In this document: positions 7,558 to 17,439 of the stretch, in pieces
How the letters are laid out: every line of letters begins with the position of its first letter
Numbering within the stretch: the stretch's first letter is position 1
NCBI GenBank assembly: GCA_018398765.1
Contig: JAHBMJ010001982.1
Span: 1-23,973, forward strand
DNA from: Chromera velia
Taxonomy: Eukaryota; Sar; Chromeraceae
Length of the DNA stretch: 23,973 bases
Direction of reading: 5' to 3'
Translations under genes and position numbers: made by a program
The notes under the pieces: generated by a model
What the model was told of the DNA's origin: nothing
Seen by the model: the letters and a program-made list of their open reading frames with translations, nothing else
Database searches by the model: none

Positions 7558-10479
7558 ATGACCGCTGCATTCGTCCTCTGTATTGCTTTAATATTCGGCA
7601 GCTTACTTCGAGTGCCGTCTTTCACATTGCCCTCTCTCTCACACCTGCCGCGAGGCAGTCCTCTGTTTGCAAATGAGTCTTTTCGACATGTCCCCCCATT
7701 CCATTTTTCTATCGGACACGCGCACGGGAAGACTCAACTGCTTGCACTTGCAGAGAAGAGCTCAGACGAATTGGAAGTTTCCAATGAGTCTCTTCGAATT
7801 CTGTTGGGGAGATGGGAGACAGATGAGGGCGCTTACAACCAGACCATCTCTCTGTATGCACAGATGAGGAAGCGCCAGATACCCAGAGAGGTTGAGACTT
7901 GCGAACGCCTTCTACTGGCTCTTTCCAAGAGGCGCCCACCCCTTTCAGCAGGGGCGAGGGATGTTGCATTCTCCATTGCGTGGGCCCTCTATCTGGACAT
8001 CAAGAAGCTGGGGGGGAAGCCGAGTGAGGATGTAATCCTTGCCGTTGCCAGTGCTGCGTGTCGCTCGTTTCGTTCCACAGCCACAGAGAGTCTCCAGAGG
8101 TTGTTGGAGGACATTGAGGCGGCAGACGGGGAGCCTTCAGACAGGGTCCGTTCCCTGTATGCCTATACCATCAGTCACACAGCGAGATGTGAGCCTGAGG
8201 GTTGGTCGAAGGCAGTACGTTTGTTTGAGAAAATGGAGAAGAAAAAGATACCTCGGGATGCGGGAGCGTACGCTGCGGTCTTCTGGGCCTTGACAAAGGC
8301 GCCAGCGAAGGCGTGTGGAAGTATGGCATGGGGGATGTTTCAGAAGATGAGGGAAGAGGGGGTTCGGATGAATAGCGGTATGACTGCAGGTTTGCTGAGA
8401 TGTTTGTTGGGGTCTGATGATGACGCCAGGTGGGATAAAATGCAGGAGGTGTTTGAGTTGATGAGATCGTTATCACTTCCCCGCACAACGGCCCATTATA
8501 GGTCCCTTTTTGCCGGGGCCCGATTTGCAGAGGGGCAGCCAGACTCGACCGCAGCCATCAGTGTGTTTGAGGACATGAGGCTTCAAAAAGTTCAGCCGGA
8601 TGATGAGACGGCAGCTCAGTTTTTGTGGTCGCTTTCCGGTCTGCCTCCGGGAACCGTGATGGAGAGCTCCCTTGCTTATTTCCGACTCATGAAAGCTTCT
8701 TTTAATTTGGTTCCCAGGGAGAGTCACCTCGCGGCTTTGATGCACGCAGCCGCGTGTGGGTGGCCGGGTGAGGAGACCCCCACAGTGCTTGACTTGTTTG
8801 ACGAAAAAAACCGGCTGGGCCTACGCGGCTCACCGGAATTTTACCGCGATGCACTGAAGGTTTTGAAACCGCTCGCGCAGTGGGGGATGGGGGGGTCACA
8901 GGCTTTGTGGATTTTTGGGTTGATGATGAAAGAGAAGTGGGGGGATGGAGATTTTTCTGTTTTGGTCGAGATTTTAGACACGATAGAGACGTTGTTGGAA
9001 AAGCACACAGGGACATTGGATCCCGAGCTCCTTGTGGAGTACACAGAGGTCCGTGTGTACCTCAGAATGGGGGGGGTCGAGTCTTTGTTTCGAAGTCTGC
9101 AACATGGGTGGAAGCGGGAATGGAAATCCGCAATGTGGGTGTATGAGAGTGTAGGGGCAGAGGGTATGACTCCGTCTGCATGGGAGGCATTGATGTGGAC
9201 GTTGTTGAAAGCAGGGAGAGGACCAGAAGAGAGAGCGACATCAGATCAGGCAAGTAGAGTGGAGGCGATGTTGAAAGTGTACGAGGGCATGGGGAAGGTG
9301 GGAGCTGAGAAAAGCGCTCAATTGTACGGACATGTATTAGAAGCGATACGTTCTCAGGCGTTTTCCCTTTGGTTAGATGCCACAGTCATGTGGCAGCGTA
9401 GAGGTTACAAAATGAGCAGCGTAGAGGAAAAACAAGAGCATGGATTGACGTTTTGGAGACATGCGTTGAAAGTATGGGACGATATTCGTAGAGACGGGAA
9501 GGAGGATGGGAGGTTGTACGCAATTATGGTTTCCTGCGTGGGAGTAGTGGGGCAGTTTGATCTCGCTTCCCGTTTTTTCAAGGAGGCTTGCAAGAGGGGT
9601 TACTTGGAGACAGATGGCCCAGAATTGTTCTCCAGTTTTCTGCTAGCGTGCAGCATGCGGAGATCGGGGGGGGCAGCCTTGGACGAGGCTTTGTGGGCGT
9701 TGGGGTCAATGAGGGAGAAGGGTATCGAACCTGACGCAAAGCAAGTGAAAGCGGTTTTAAAATGTTTGGCGGATTCGTCAGATCCCTCTCGAGGGGATCT
9801 GGGTGCAGAGCTTTATCGGTTCTTCCAGCGAGGGGGGCTGAAAGCCTGTCCAGAACAAATGGAACGACGGGAACTGAAGGAATACATGCACGCGTATTTC
9901 GGTGTATTGAAATCAGCTGCGAGAGCCCCCGAAGGCCCTCACGCTGGTACAGACATTGCGCTTGATGTTTTTGAGGAGATGAAACAATTTAAAGAAAATG
10001 TACGCCCAGACCTTCTGACTCGGTTAAGTGAGATTTTTGGTGGTGCGCGTGAAAGGCAGATGGAGAAAGGAGAGGGGGGGGGGCGAATCCCGACCACAGA
10101 GGACTTGTTCGATTTTGCAGAAGAGCGGAATATGAAACTAAAGGCAGATTGGTTACAGGAATGGCTGAAGTCAACGGAAGATTGGAGTGAGCAAACAGAT
10201 TTGGCTGACAGGTACTTTAGAAATACCGGCTTGGGCTTAGACGCAAAATGGTCCCTTGAGGATGAGAATGTGCCTGATGGTCTGAGGTTAGATTCGCATT
10301 CATGGGAACTTTTCTTAATTCGACGTGTATCAGAAAGAGAACGCAAAAAGAAACGGGTGGTGTCGGGAGTTGACAAGCCGCAGAAAGGAAGAGGTAGAAT
10401 CAATGAGATTTTAGACGTTGCTTTTGGCCCTGCAACGTATGAGGAAAATGAAGTTTGGCACGACGAACATATGGCTTAA
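7558..10479 (+). CDS. Large PPR-like protein with a bipartite plastid-type presequence
   Basis: This is an intact single-exon frame of 973 codons. Residues 3-18 are a hydrophobic signal-peptide core, and a likely cleavage V-P-S / F-T puts phenylalanine at the first mature position (F22), followed by a Ser, Pro, Arg and His rich stretch to about 60. In red-lineage complex plastids a signal peptide plus transit peptide with Phe at +1 directs import. The body is helical-repeat sequence with pentatricopeptide signatures: YNQTISLYAQMRKRQIPREVETCERLL (93-119), AVRLFEKMEKKKIPRDAGAYAAVFWAL (219-245), MFQKMREEGVRMNS, AISVFEDMRLQKVQPDDETAAQFL (333-356), and near the C-terminal third LWALGSMREKGIEPDAKQVKAVLKCL. 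PPR proteins bind organellar RNA and guide its cleavage, editing or translation. No clear Smr, E or DYW domain was recognised in the charged C-terminus. The ATG is the only one preceding the signal peptide. Function beyond organellar RNA binding cannot be assigned. Confidence 0.88.
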   Translation: MTAAFVLCIALIFGSLLRVPSFTLPSLSHLPRGSPLFANESFRHVPPFHFSIGHAHGKTQLLALAEKSSDELEVSNESLRILLGRWETDEGAYNQTISLYAQMRKRQIPREVETCERLLLALSKRRPPLSAGARDVAFSIAWALYLDIKKLGGKPSEDVILAVASAACRSFRSTATESLQRLLEDIEAADGEPSDRVRSLYAYTISHTARCEPEGWSKAVRLFEKMEKKKIPRDAGAYAAVFWALTKAPAKACGSMAWGMFQKMREEGVRMNSGMTAGLLRCLLGSDDDARWDKMQEVFELMRSLSLPRTTAHYRSLFAGARFAEGQPDSTAAISVFEDMRLQKVQPDDETAAQFLWSLSGLPPGTVMESSLAYFRLMKASFNLVPRESHLAALMHAAACGWPGEETPTVLDLFDEKNRLGLRGSPEFYRDALKVLKPLAQWGMGGSQALWIFGLMMKEKWGDGDFSVLVEILDTIETLLEKHTGTLDPELLVEYTEVRVYLRMGGVESLFRSLQHGWKREWKSAMWVYESVGAEGMTPSAWEALMWTLLKAGRGPEERATSDQASRVEAMLKVYEGMGKVGAEKSAQLYGHVLEAIRSQAFSLWLDATVMWQRRGYKMSSVEEKQEHGLTFWRHALKVWDDIRRDGKEDGRLYAIMVSCVGVVGQFDLASRFFKEACKRGYLETDGPELFSSFLLACSMRRSGGAALDEALWALGSMREKGIEPDAKQVKAVLKCLADSSDPSRGDLGAELYRFFQRGGLKACPEQMERRELKEYMHAYFGVLKSAARAPEGPHAGTDIALDVFEEMKQFKENVRPDLLTRLSEIFGGARERQMEKGEGGGRIPTTEDLFDFAEERNMKLKADWLQEWLKSTEDWSEQTDLADRYFRNTGLGLDAKWSLEDENVPDGLRLDSHSWELFLIRRVSERERKKKRVVSGVDKPQKGRGRINEILDVAFGPATYEENEVWHDEHMA

Positions 10480-10602
10480 TGGTAACTTCCATGCAATACA
10501 AACAGTACGCATGTAGCCTATATACGATGAGGAATGATCTGCAAAGTGTTTTAAAACTATAAAGTCATATTATAGTCAGACGTACTAGTCTGACGTCAAG
10601 AT

Positions 10603-12481
10603 TAGGGATAGCTATCGTATCAATATCGTATCGGTATCGGTATCGAAGTGTCGACTATTGGTTCTTTCTCGAGCGGCCGAGTATCGGTTAGTATCGGCCT
10701 GCTTAGAGCTTATGAAGGACTAGCTGGGCTACTATGTGGCAAGGCGCGTGCCGGGCCAGGCCTCGGTGCTCGAAAACCGGGCGCGGCCGGGCCCAGTAAC
10801 ACGTATACCGTCCCCAACCGGCTTTATGCATATGGATGAATGCAGAACCGGCTCACTGAATTAATTCAGCCTCAGCGGCCAGAACAGCCCGACTTAGCTT
10901 CAAGACAAGACTGCATGTACACTGCACCCGATCTAATAGAGCTTCATCATTTCTGTTTTCTAAACAAAACCGCTTCTGGATAATCAAAGCATCATAACAG
11001 CCAGAAGGGGAAAAAACAAGATAAGATGTGGGCATATTATTATAAACGTCAAGCGGATAGAAATTTTGTTTCCTTAGCATACAGAGTTGCTTGACCCGTT
11101 GTTGCCCTGTCGGAGTTGGCTTACTAGCCAACGTCTAAACAGCTCAAGGACAGTAGTCTAAGGATCGTCTTTCCACAGTATTATTTTTTTTTTTTGTGCC
11201 GTCTTGGAGCTTTAAGAGTGACCAGATTGACCAGGATGTCAACATGGGCAAACTGAGATTCGGAAAGGTCAGTCACGAGATGTCATGAGTGAGGCCACTG
11301 TTATTTGGTGACATCCATACTCTGCCGTTGAAGCTTGCCACTTTACCATTGATGTTCACGGATGTTCAACCACTGAACATACCTCTGATGACTTTATTTT
11401 TTATAAAAGCTTGCCACTTGGCGACTCGCTGCTCGTTTTTCGACGTTGACCTAGCTTCCAGCAACGGTTTGGTCTTCACACCCTGTGAATCATAAAACAC
11501 ACACCAGGACCGTCTATCTGTTTCCTTATGGGAACCTTTGTAGTCTAACGTGTTTATCTTGGTCTCCTAATACCGCAGAAGGAACTCCTAATACCGTAAG
11601 CAGTGCTGTTTTTGTTTTTCCGGAACTGGATTTGCCTAGGGATTTGCCCTCCCTGGAACGACCGGTGAGTTTGTTACTTGACAATGTACCCGCTCCGCAG
11701 AGGAAGAAGAGGGCTTCCCCAAAGTCTAGAAAGCTAAGGAGTGTCTTACCATGGATGTATTCCGCTAAACTGTTGCAGCTTTGAAGTCTCAGCTGGCCGT
11801 TTTGTATATTGGTTGATTTTTATGGAGATGCACACACATACAGATAAGCATACAGACCGTTGCACACTATCAGACCTTTGACCTCACTTTTCTCTTCACT
11901 CCGCTCGCTGAGTATCAACCACCACGTCACTCAAGAGAGTCCAATCTAAGCTGCTTGCTGCGTAGCTTGTTTTTTCTTTCTTCTTTGTGCTGCAAATCTA
12001 TATAGTTCTTTCGTGAGTGCAGAATAGTATGTGGATATCTGTGTTTTGCTATAAATTTTGTATGCATTCACTTGCATTTAGGTGATTTTGGCACACACAT
12101 CAGAATAAAATCGAGTCTAACAGTTTGTGTCTGGCATAAGATTTCCAGGAACGATGTGTTGATGAAGTCATTGTCAATCTCATGATATGTTGACTCTTTT
12201 TAAGGGAGGAGTTAGAGAGGCGAAGCCCCCCTTATAGTTTGGCCTTCTGAACGTTTCGGAACCCATTTTCTAAGTAAAGTTGACTTTTTAAAAACATGAG
12301 ATTTTTACAAAAAGTTTACAGTTTTATAAATGATACCGTTTAACATTGCACTAAGTTTTAGCCTCGTACGCTAAAAATTTTATGTCAGTATCGAAATTAT
12401 CGATGATACCCCCTTTTTTGAGAACCTTAAATTCCAATACGATACTAATTCGATACCGATACAATACGATAGCTATCCCTA
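10603..12481. mobile_element. Non-autonomous DNA transposon, hAT-like, with TATCG subterminal repeats
   Basis: The termini are perfect 18-bp inverted repeats, TAGGGATAGCTATCGTAT, and similarity continues inward (GTATCGGTATCG). An 8-bp direct repeat GTCAAGAT flanks the element at 10595-10602 and 12482-12489, matching hAT duplications. TATCG (or CGATA) recurs many times within about 90 bases of each end, like clustered transposase sites. Internally there is one GC-rich patch at 10740-10800, an A/T tract at 11181-11195, and a GAGGCGAAGCCCCCC string near 12218. Reading frames at 10648-10839, 11289-11495 and 11485-11784 have no recognisable domain. The element lies about 120 bases downstream of the PPR stop codon, so it may supply or disturb that gene's 3' end. 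Confidence 0.9.
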
Positions 12482-12899
12482 GTCAAGATTAACTTTCATT
12501 TTAAATTTTTTTTGTTACTTTATAAATTATAATATCCAATAATATTATATGTATTCTGGTATGTATTATAAGACTTATTAGTACTTTCTATATACACAGA
12601 AATAATACTTTATAACATATAACTATATAGTCTGGTGTAACATTGATACTCCAGGTTTTATCTGTGGTCCACTGCCGGAAAACCGGCGGAGGTCACCTCT
12701 AGGCATGGTTTATATATGCATACATTCTTACATATATTCTGGACTTAGAGAATATAATGTATATACAATGTATATAAACATCATTAAAAAAAAATAGTAG
12801 AGTAATCAACTCATTATTAAATTACTTTTAATAAAATATCTAGTAACATATACACACTAATATAAATTATATACTTTGTATGTAAAATTCTATTGGCAG

Positions 12900-14127
12900 T
12901 AGTGACCATGTTTGATTTGATTTGATTTGATTTGATTTGAGGTAAGGATTAAGCTCACATTAATATCCAGTCAGGGAGGACTTAGTGTTTAAAGACTTAT
13001 CAAATACGATCAAATATTTGATCAATATGACTTTCAACCTCAAATATGAAGGTCCCAAAAAAATTTTTGTAAGTACCGATCCATCACGCATGCTGATTCA
13101 AATGAAAAAACCTAAATCTTAATGGTTTGCTCTCAAAAAAGAAAGTTTTGAGCTGCATTGAAATTGACGTTTCACCCCTTTTTACTTTATGCAGAGGTAA
13201 ACCGATCAGCTGAATGTTTTTCCGAACAGCTGTGTTGACTTTTCTGGTGCTGGAACATCTTTGCGGCCCCCTTTTTGAGCGTCTACAAACATTTTACACC
13301 CCGTAAAGACATGTCACACAATCCAATAGGGTCGAACGGGAAGAAGGAGGCATTTGTTTTTAGAGCCGGGTACGCAAAAAAAATATGGTCCGTGCAAAAG
13401 GGGGCAAATGTGATTCAGTGTCAGGTGAAAATACAAGGAGCCGAGGGGGAAGGAGAAACTATTTGTGGCTGTGAGTATGCAGCAGCAGCAACCAGTTCTT
13501 TTCAAACCCACCTCATCAATCAGCAATAGCAAACGTGTGCGCGGTTCTCCGTCTCACCCCGTTGTCATCTCTCCACAACCGAATAGAAGCCCAGGAGCAC
13601 CCACTCTTGGAAAGCCAAAAAGCCAGAGAAAAAGCTCTCAGCAGCTCCTACCACCGATCGATTCGATTCACATTGAAGAAAGTGATCATGAAGAAGAGGA
13701 AAAGGAAGTACCATAAAGCTGAGTGATTGTCACCTCAATTTTGGTACGTGCTCTAACTTTATCGTATCAACAAAAAGTCATATACAATTTCAAATCTATT
13801 AATTTTACGTTCTTAATCTCTATTAGTACTAGAGTGAGTCTCAGTGACTAGTGTATATACACTGCCACACAGGCATATTTTTTTTACGGAACTGATAAGT
13901 TATAATTTTATATATATTTTTTTAAATTTTTGAAACACACATCAGAAATGTTCTGATAACTATTGTCATGAGAAAAATGATCAGAGTGACAGTAAGTCAG
14001 TGACTCAGTGAGGAACCCTAAGAGGTTAACCTCAAATCTTACCTCAAATATCAAATATTTGAGGTTGAAGCTCAAATCAAATCAAATCAAATCAAATCAA
14101 ATATAATCAAATCAAACATGGTCACTA
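12900..14127. mobile_element. Nested hAT-like transposon with pentanucleotide-repeat termini
   Basis: The ends begin TAGTGACCATG and run into tandem TTTGA units: six at 12911-12940 on the left, and on the right about eight TCAAA units with one ATA interruption (14072-14116). The inverted match is perfect for the outer 23 bases. The 8-bp direct repeat ATTGGCAG at 12892-12899 and 14128-14135 marks the insertion. A further inner inverted pair TTCAACCTCAAATAT lies at about 13033 and 14053. TAGTG-type ends plus an 8-bp duplication fit the hAT superfamily. Inside is a small, broken BED-finger-like coding region. The insertion is younger than the surrounding element because its duplication is perfect. 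Confidence 0.9.
13275..13716 (+). pseudogene. Possible BED-zinc-finger transposase N-terminus, broken
   Basis: The frame 13275-13529 ends in CGCEYAAAATSSFQTHLINQQ-stop; the CEY...TSSFQTHL-N pattern recalls the BED finger at the start of hAT transposases (TS-L--HL--H), but the last histidine is glutamine and the first C-x2-C pair reads C-Q-V-K. An overlapping frame, 13465-13716, gives a Ser/Pro/Lys-rich linker ending in an acidic tail (ESDHEEEEKEVP). One frameshift could join them. This is only a resemblance by eye; no DDE or hATC domain follows. It would fit the 8-bp duplication of the enclosing element. Confidence 0.35.
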
Positions 14128-14284
14128 ATTGGCAGTCGATTTATCAATTCTCAAGGGCCCTCTATCTACCTCTATCTCACTGACAGCCTCTATCCCTTCT
14201 TCACACTGCAGTGATCATACCAGTCTTCTCTTCAAAAGAAAATATGTGCTTTGCGTCTTCTGCGATTGTGGGCTTCCCATCTAC

Positions 14285-15556
14285 CTAGGCAAGATGGACC
14301 TGGGGAATGAACCACAGAACCTTGCCGAATTTGGCAGAGTGCGTGGCAATGGCACCTTCATCAGAGCCATTAATCAGCTGGTCCTCGCCTGCAAAATACA
14401 GAACCCCGTCCTTGTAGAGTGCACCCCACCCCTCCTCGAGGGTCTCGGCTACATCTTCAAGGAGGGTCTGCATATCGTCGTCCTCCGATTTTTTATCCTC
14501 CTCATCCTCGTCTCCTTCTTTCTCGTCCTCCTCATCTGCATCTTCTTCATCAGATGCGCAAGACCGTTCATCCTTGCTCTCAAAGGCTTCGTCCGAGGAG
14601 CCCTCGAACTCATCATCATCCTCCTCCTCATCTTCGATCTCCCCCCCTTCTTTCTCTTCACCCTCTTTCTTCTCAGGGACATAAAATCCTATACCACGGA
14701 ACTGAACATTCTCTGTATTGATTTTAACTTCCTCTGTCTCTGCCTCAGCTTCTGTGTAAATATGATATTCATCCTTCATTATCTCGTTGTGCTTCTTGCA
14801 TCTGTCTAGGTGCTGGGTCACGCCGGCGAGAATCCACTCACCTGAGTTTGACTCCTTGTGAATTGTGAAAACGCTGCCTTTACAGTTCTTCACACATTCT
14901 ATTTCTACTGCCACTGTATGGCCCGTCCCGCTCAGGAGACGGCAAGCAAATGGGTCTCCCTGTTTGGCCTTCATTGCCCTCTTCCTTTCTACAATCAGTT
15001 TCTGGTATCCCTCTCTGACAGACGCTTTCTTGCAGTGAACTCCATCGGCCTTCTCTTTCATTTTCGCCCACACCTCCATCTTGTACCCCTCCAACTTCTC
15101 TGTATCGATCTCTTTTTGAGATTGCTTCTTTGTTTCCCCACCCTCGTTGTTTCCTTTTTCTTTTTGGTGGGAAACTGCAATAGGGCAGAATTTTTTGTTC
15201 GGCGACCACGTTTTGTTGGTAAAGCCGCCATCAGTCAGGCAGCGACACAGTCTAATATTATCTGCCTCTTTCAATTCGGTGGTGTACACAGAGAAGATTC
15301 GCTTCTGAAACCAGTCAAAAGTCAAATCAAAGACATCGTCAATTTCAAAGCCTTCAATGATGGCCATGATGTAGGCGCCGGTGGGAGTCAGCTTCAATCG
15401 CTTGTGCTGGATCCAGCCTTTCTCTCTCTTGGAGGGCTTACGGCCGTGGAAGAAGGAATCCGGGGGGACACGGTGATTTTTGGTACCGTCTTTTGGATCA
15501 AACCCTTCTAGAGGATCCCAGTAAATAATTTCCATCTCATTTTCCGAATCCGACAT
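14285..15556 (-). CDS. Acidic protein with a C-C-H-C zinc-finger-like segment, inside a transposon
   Basis: The 423-aa frame starts at MSDSENEME (ATG at 15556-15554); the frame extends seven codons upstream without an ATG. Residues 1-105 look globular (IIYWDPLEGFDP, GAYIMAIIEGFEIDDVFDLTFDWF). Residues 130-195 are Lys-rich. Residues 203-253 form a segment with C-x3-C (221, 225), an S-G-E-W-I-L strand and H-x3-C (249, 253); this layout recalls WRKY-GCM1/MULE N-terminal zinc fingers, where C-x-C is followed by a G-W strand and H-x-C. Residues 299-361 are almost all Glu and Asp. A short hydrophobic tail (GVLYFAGEDQLI, GKVLWFIPQ) ends the protein. It lies within the TIR element at 12699-16313 and may be its transposition or DNA-binding protein, or captured cargo. 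I do not recognise a full family. Codon structure is consistent throughout and no stop interrupts it. Confidence 0.6.
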   Translation of the reverse strand: MSDSENEMEIIYWDPLEGFDPKDGTKNHRVPPDSFFHGRKPSKREKGWIQHKRLKLTPTGAYIMAIIEGFEIDDVFDLTFDWFQKRIFSVYTTELKEADNIRLCRCLTDGGFTNKTWSPNKKFCPIAVSHQKEKGNNEGGETKKQSQKEIDTEKLEGYKMEVWAKMKEKADGVHCKKASVREGYQKLIVERKRAMKAKQGDPFACRLLSGTGHTVAVEIECVKNCKGSVFTIHKESNSGEWILAGVTQHLDRCKKHNEIMKDEYHIYTEAEAETEEVKINTENVQFRGIGFYVPEKKEGEEKEGGEIEDEEEDDDEFEGSSDEAFESKDERSCASDEEDADEEDEKEGDEDEEDKKSEDDDMQTLLEDVAETLEEGWGALYKDGVLYFAGEDQLINGSDEGAIATHSAKFGKVLWFIPQVHLA

Positions 15557-15647
15557 TTTGAAGCAGAAAGAAGTCAAAAAAAAACGGTTGACTCACTTTT
15601 GCGCCTGGTGAGAGAAAATCTAAGTCAATAGAGGAACTGCCTCTAAG

Positions 15648-15980
15648 ATGCTAAGCCTCGGCCTCTCAGCTTTCTCTCTAAGACAAAGCAAATGTACAGT
15701 GTGTGATTTAGGGGTGAGATATGCGTACAGGGTGAGAAAGGGTGAGGGACCTTGCAATCTCGTTTCACTCAGTGAGAAGGAGAGAAATTCATCTGCGCGG
15801 CCATCTCAGAGAAAAGACTGGTCTAAGCAATTTCTAATGGAGAATGTTGCTGGGGTTTGTGAGGGGGCCTCCTACGTAGAAGCTCCAGAAGACGCAATGT
15901 CTTTCTTAGCAGGATACATTCTGTTAACAAAGCAGAAAGTAGAGCTCATTGAAGCCAGAACGGGCTTGCAAGTTTTTTAA
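15648..15980 (+). CDS. Short hypothetical frame, divergent from the acidic-protein gene
   Basis: An ATG-initiated frame of 110 aa. The second half (KDWSKQFLMENVAGVCEGASYVEAP and FLAGYILLTKQKVELIEARTG) reads like a folded protein, while the first half does not. It is transcribed away from the gene at 14285-15556 with about 90 bases between starts and lies in the same TIR element. Followed by AT-rich sequence to the element end. No family recognised; it could be chance or a decayed exon. Confidence 0.25.
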   Translation: MLSLGLSAFSLRQSKCTVCDLGVRYAYRVRKGEGPCNLVSLSEKERNSSARPSQRKDWSKQFLMENVAGVCEGASYVEAPEDAMSFLAGYILLTKQKVELIEARTGLQVF

Positions 15981-16632
15981 AATCACAGCTGTCCTACTTG
16001 AAGTTTTTTTGGCAGCTTTTTGTATGAAATGTTATAGTCTCCTCCTTATTTATCACCTAGTTTATCATACACCAGCTTTGTTACTAGTATATAGTAACAG
16101 ACTAACTATTAAACTCACTATACAAACTAGTATATAAAGTTGACCTAGAACTTCACTAGAAACTTCAGTGGCATTGTTTCAGGCTTTGTCAGGAATTTCA
16201 TTTTGAAAATAACTTTTACAACATTAGTTTACATATATTACATATATACATACATACATATATTCTTGATGGACATAATTTAATGTATGTATTTATGTAT
16301 AAACCATGCCTAGGGTCAGCTTTAATACACTGTTTGAGATTTGCTCAATCTGCCTAGCAATACCTAGCTAGCAACCTGCATGGAACTAGATATGGAAAAG
16401 AAACACCAGACCAACTTCATCGAATACTCTTTTGGAATTGACTAGAGAATTGAAAAGTTCTGGCATGTATGATGTATACTCTTATATATACGTAACATAC
16501 TAGTAGGAAAGATAATTATAGGAAATTGCTAGGTCCGCAGCTAAGATTATAGTAGGATAATGGTACTTATAATTTGAAGTCTCTAGTTCAGTCTTTTAAA
16601 CTGTTAAAAAGTTACATCAGTGGGTTAACTCA

Positions 16633-16790
16633 ATAATGATTATTCACTCATTACTTAAGTTGATAATCATTATAGGGTGGATGTATAATGATTATCAATT
16701 TAAATAATCATTATGTATTAAAGAGACTTTAAGCCCTTTATGATTATCATAATGAGTAATTATTATCAAAATAAATAATCATTATACATC
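16633..16790. repeat. Left subterminal cluster of ATAATSATTAT motifs
   Basis: Variants of ATAATGATTAT or ATAATCATTAT occur about seven times, in both orientations, spaced roughly 15-45 bases apart. The motif is nearly self-complementary, so each copy could bind a protein dimer. The same motif fills the right end of the element. Such clusters are typical of transposase-binding or hairpin-forming subterminal regions. Confidence 0.7.
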
Positions 16791-17004
16791 TTGATCACAT
16801 GCACTTTATGATCGATCACACTTTATTCCTCTACTACTATTACTCACAGCTGGTGTTTGTCACACCGTTTGAGCCAGAGAGGCCACAATCTGCATGAAGG
16901 TCAGACAATCAGACGAATCATGCAGACTGTGCAGCATGGGCCGCGGGCCGGCGTGCAGGGTACATGCATGCACTGCATACCTTCCGTGGCCACCGCGGCC
17001 TAAC

Positions 17005-17080
17005 TTTCCTGAAATTCGCATGCAACTGCTTTGCGGGACTTTTTTCCTGAGGTTGGCATGCATCTGCTTTTCGGGACCCG
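17005..17080. repeat. Diverged tandem pair, about 38-bp unit
   Basis: TTTCCTGAAATTCGCATGC and TTTCCTGAGGTTGGCATGC begin at 17005 and 17043; both continue into AACTGC/ATCTGC, CTTT and a CGGGAC string. This is a two-copy duplication next to the GC-rich patch at 16930-17000 that shares CATGCATGCACTG with 7201-7290. Confidence 0.6.
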
Positions 17081-17439
17081 CGACGAGCCGACTGCTTCAG
17101 TAACTCTAAACTTCTCAATTAAGTTGGCTCTGAACTGCTTGGAGATTCAAGTATTTCCGTTGTACATTGCAGAGCTGTATATAGCTCCACCCCTTTCCCC
17201 CCAGTATGCTGGTCTCAGTGCAGCTGTGATTTTTCCCTCGCTCGTCTCCACAGATTTTTGAGAGTGTATCCTTTTTGTTGTTTTTCTCAGAGTAAAGCAA
17301 CCTTCTCCTGTCGGGTTGTCAACCTGACTTTGAGGCAGAAATGAAAGTCGCTCGAACCATTGACACTGCATATCATGTTTGCACAGTGTGTTGTGTTTGT
17401 AGACAGACAGCCCGATGTCTCTCTCGTTTCTTCTCTCCG

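Larger units (their letters stand above)
12699..16313. mobile_element. 3.6-kb TIR transposon carrying a protein gene and a nested element
   Basis: Both ends carry CTAGGCATGGTTTATA as a 16-bp perfect inverted repeat (12699-12714 and 16298-16313), with weaker pairing beyond. The flanks GGTCACCT (12691-12698) and GGTCAGCT (16314-16321) match at 7 of 8 bases, consistent with an aged 8-bp target duplication. Removing the nested element at 12900-14127 and one copy of its duplication leaves about 2.4 kb. The cargo is a 423-codon minus-strand gene (14285-15556) and a short plus-strand frame (15648-15980), divergently arranged with about 90 bases between. Neither shows a hAT catalytic or dimerisation domain, so whether this is an autonomous transposon of unknown type or a non-autonomous carrier is open. 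Confidence 0.72.

Noticed and set aside
11289-11784. Two plus-strand frames inside the 1.9-kb element
   Set aside because: No domain or motif was recognised, and the longer (99 codons) has no upstream partner; not enough to call a gene.
14129-14809. Plus-strand 226-codon hydrophobic frame resembling a membrane protein
   Set aside because: It is antisense to the acidic-protein gene; Glu/Asp codons read backwards give Leu, Ile and Phe runs.
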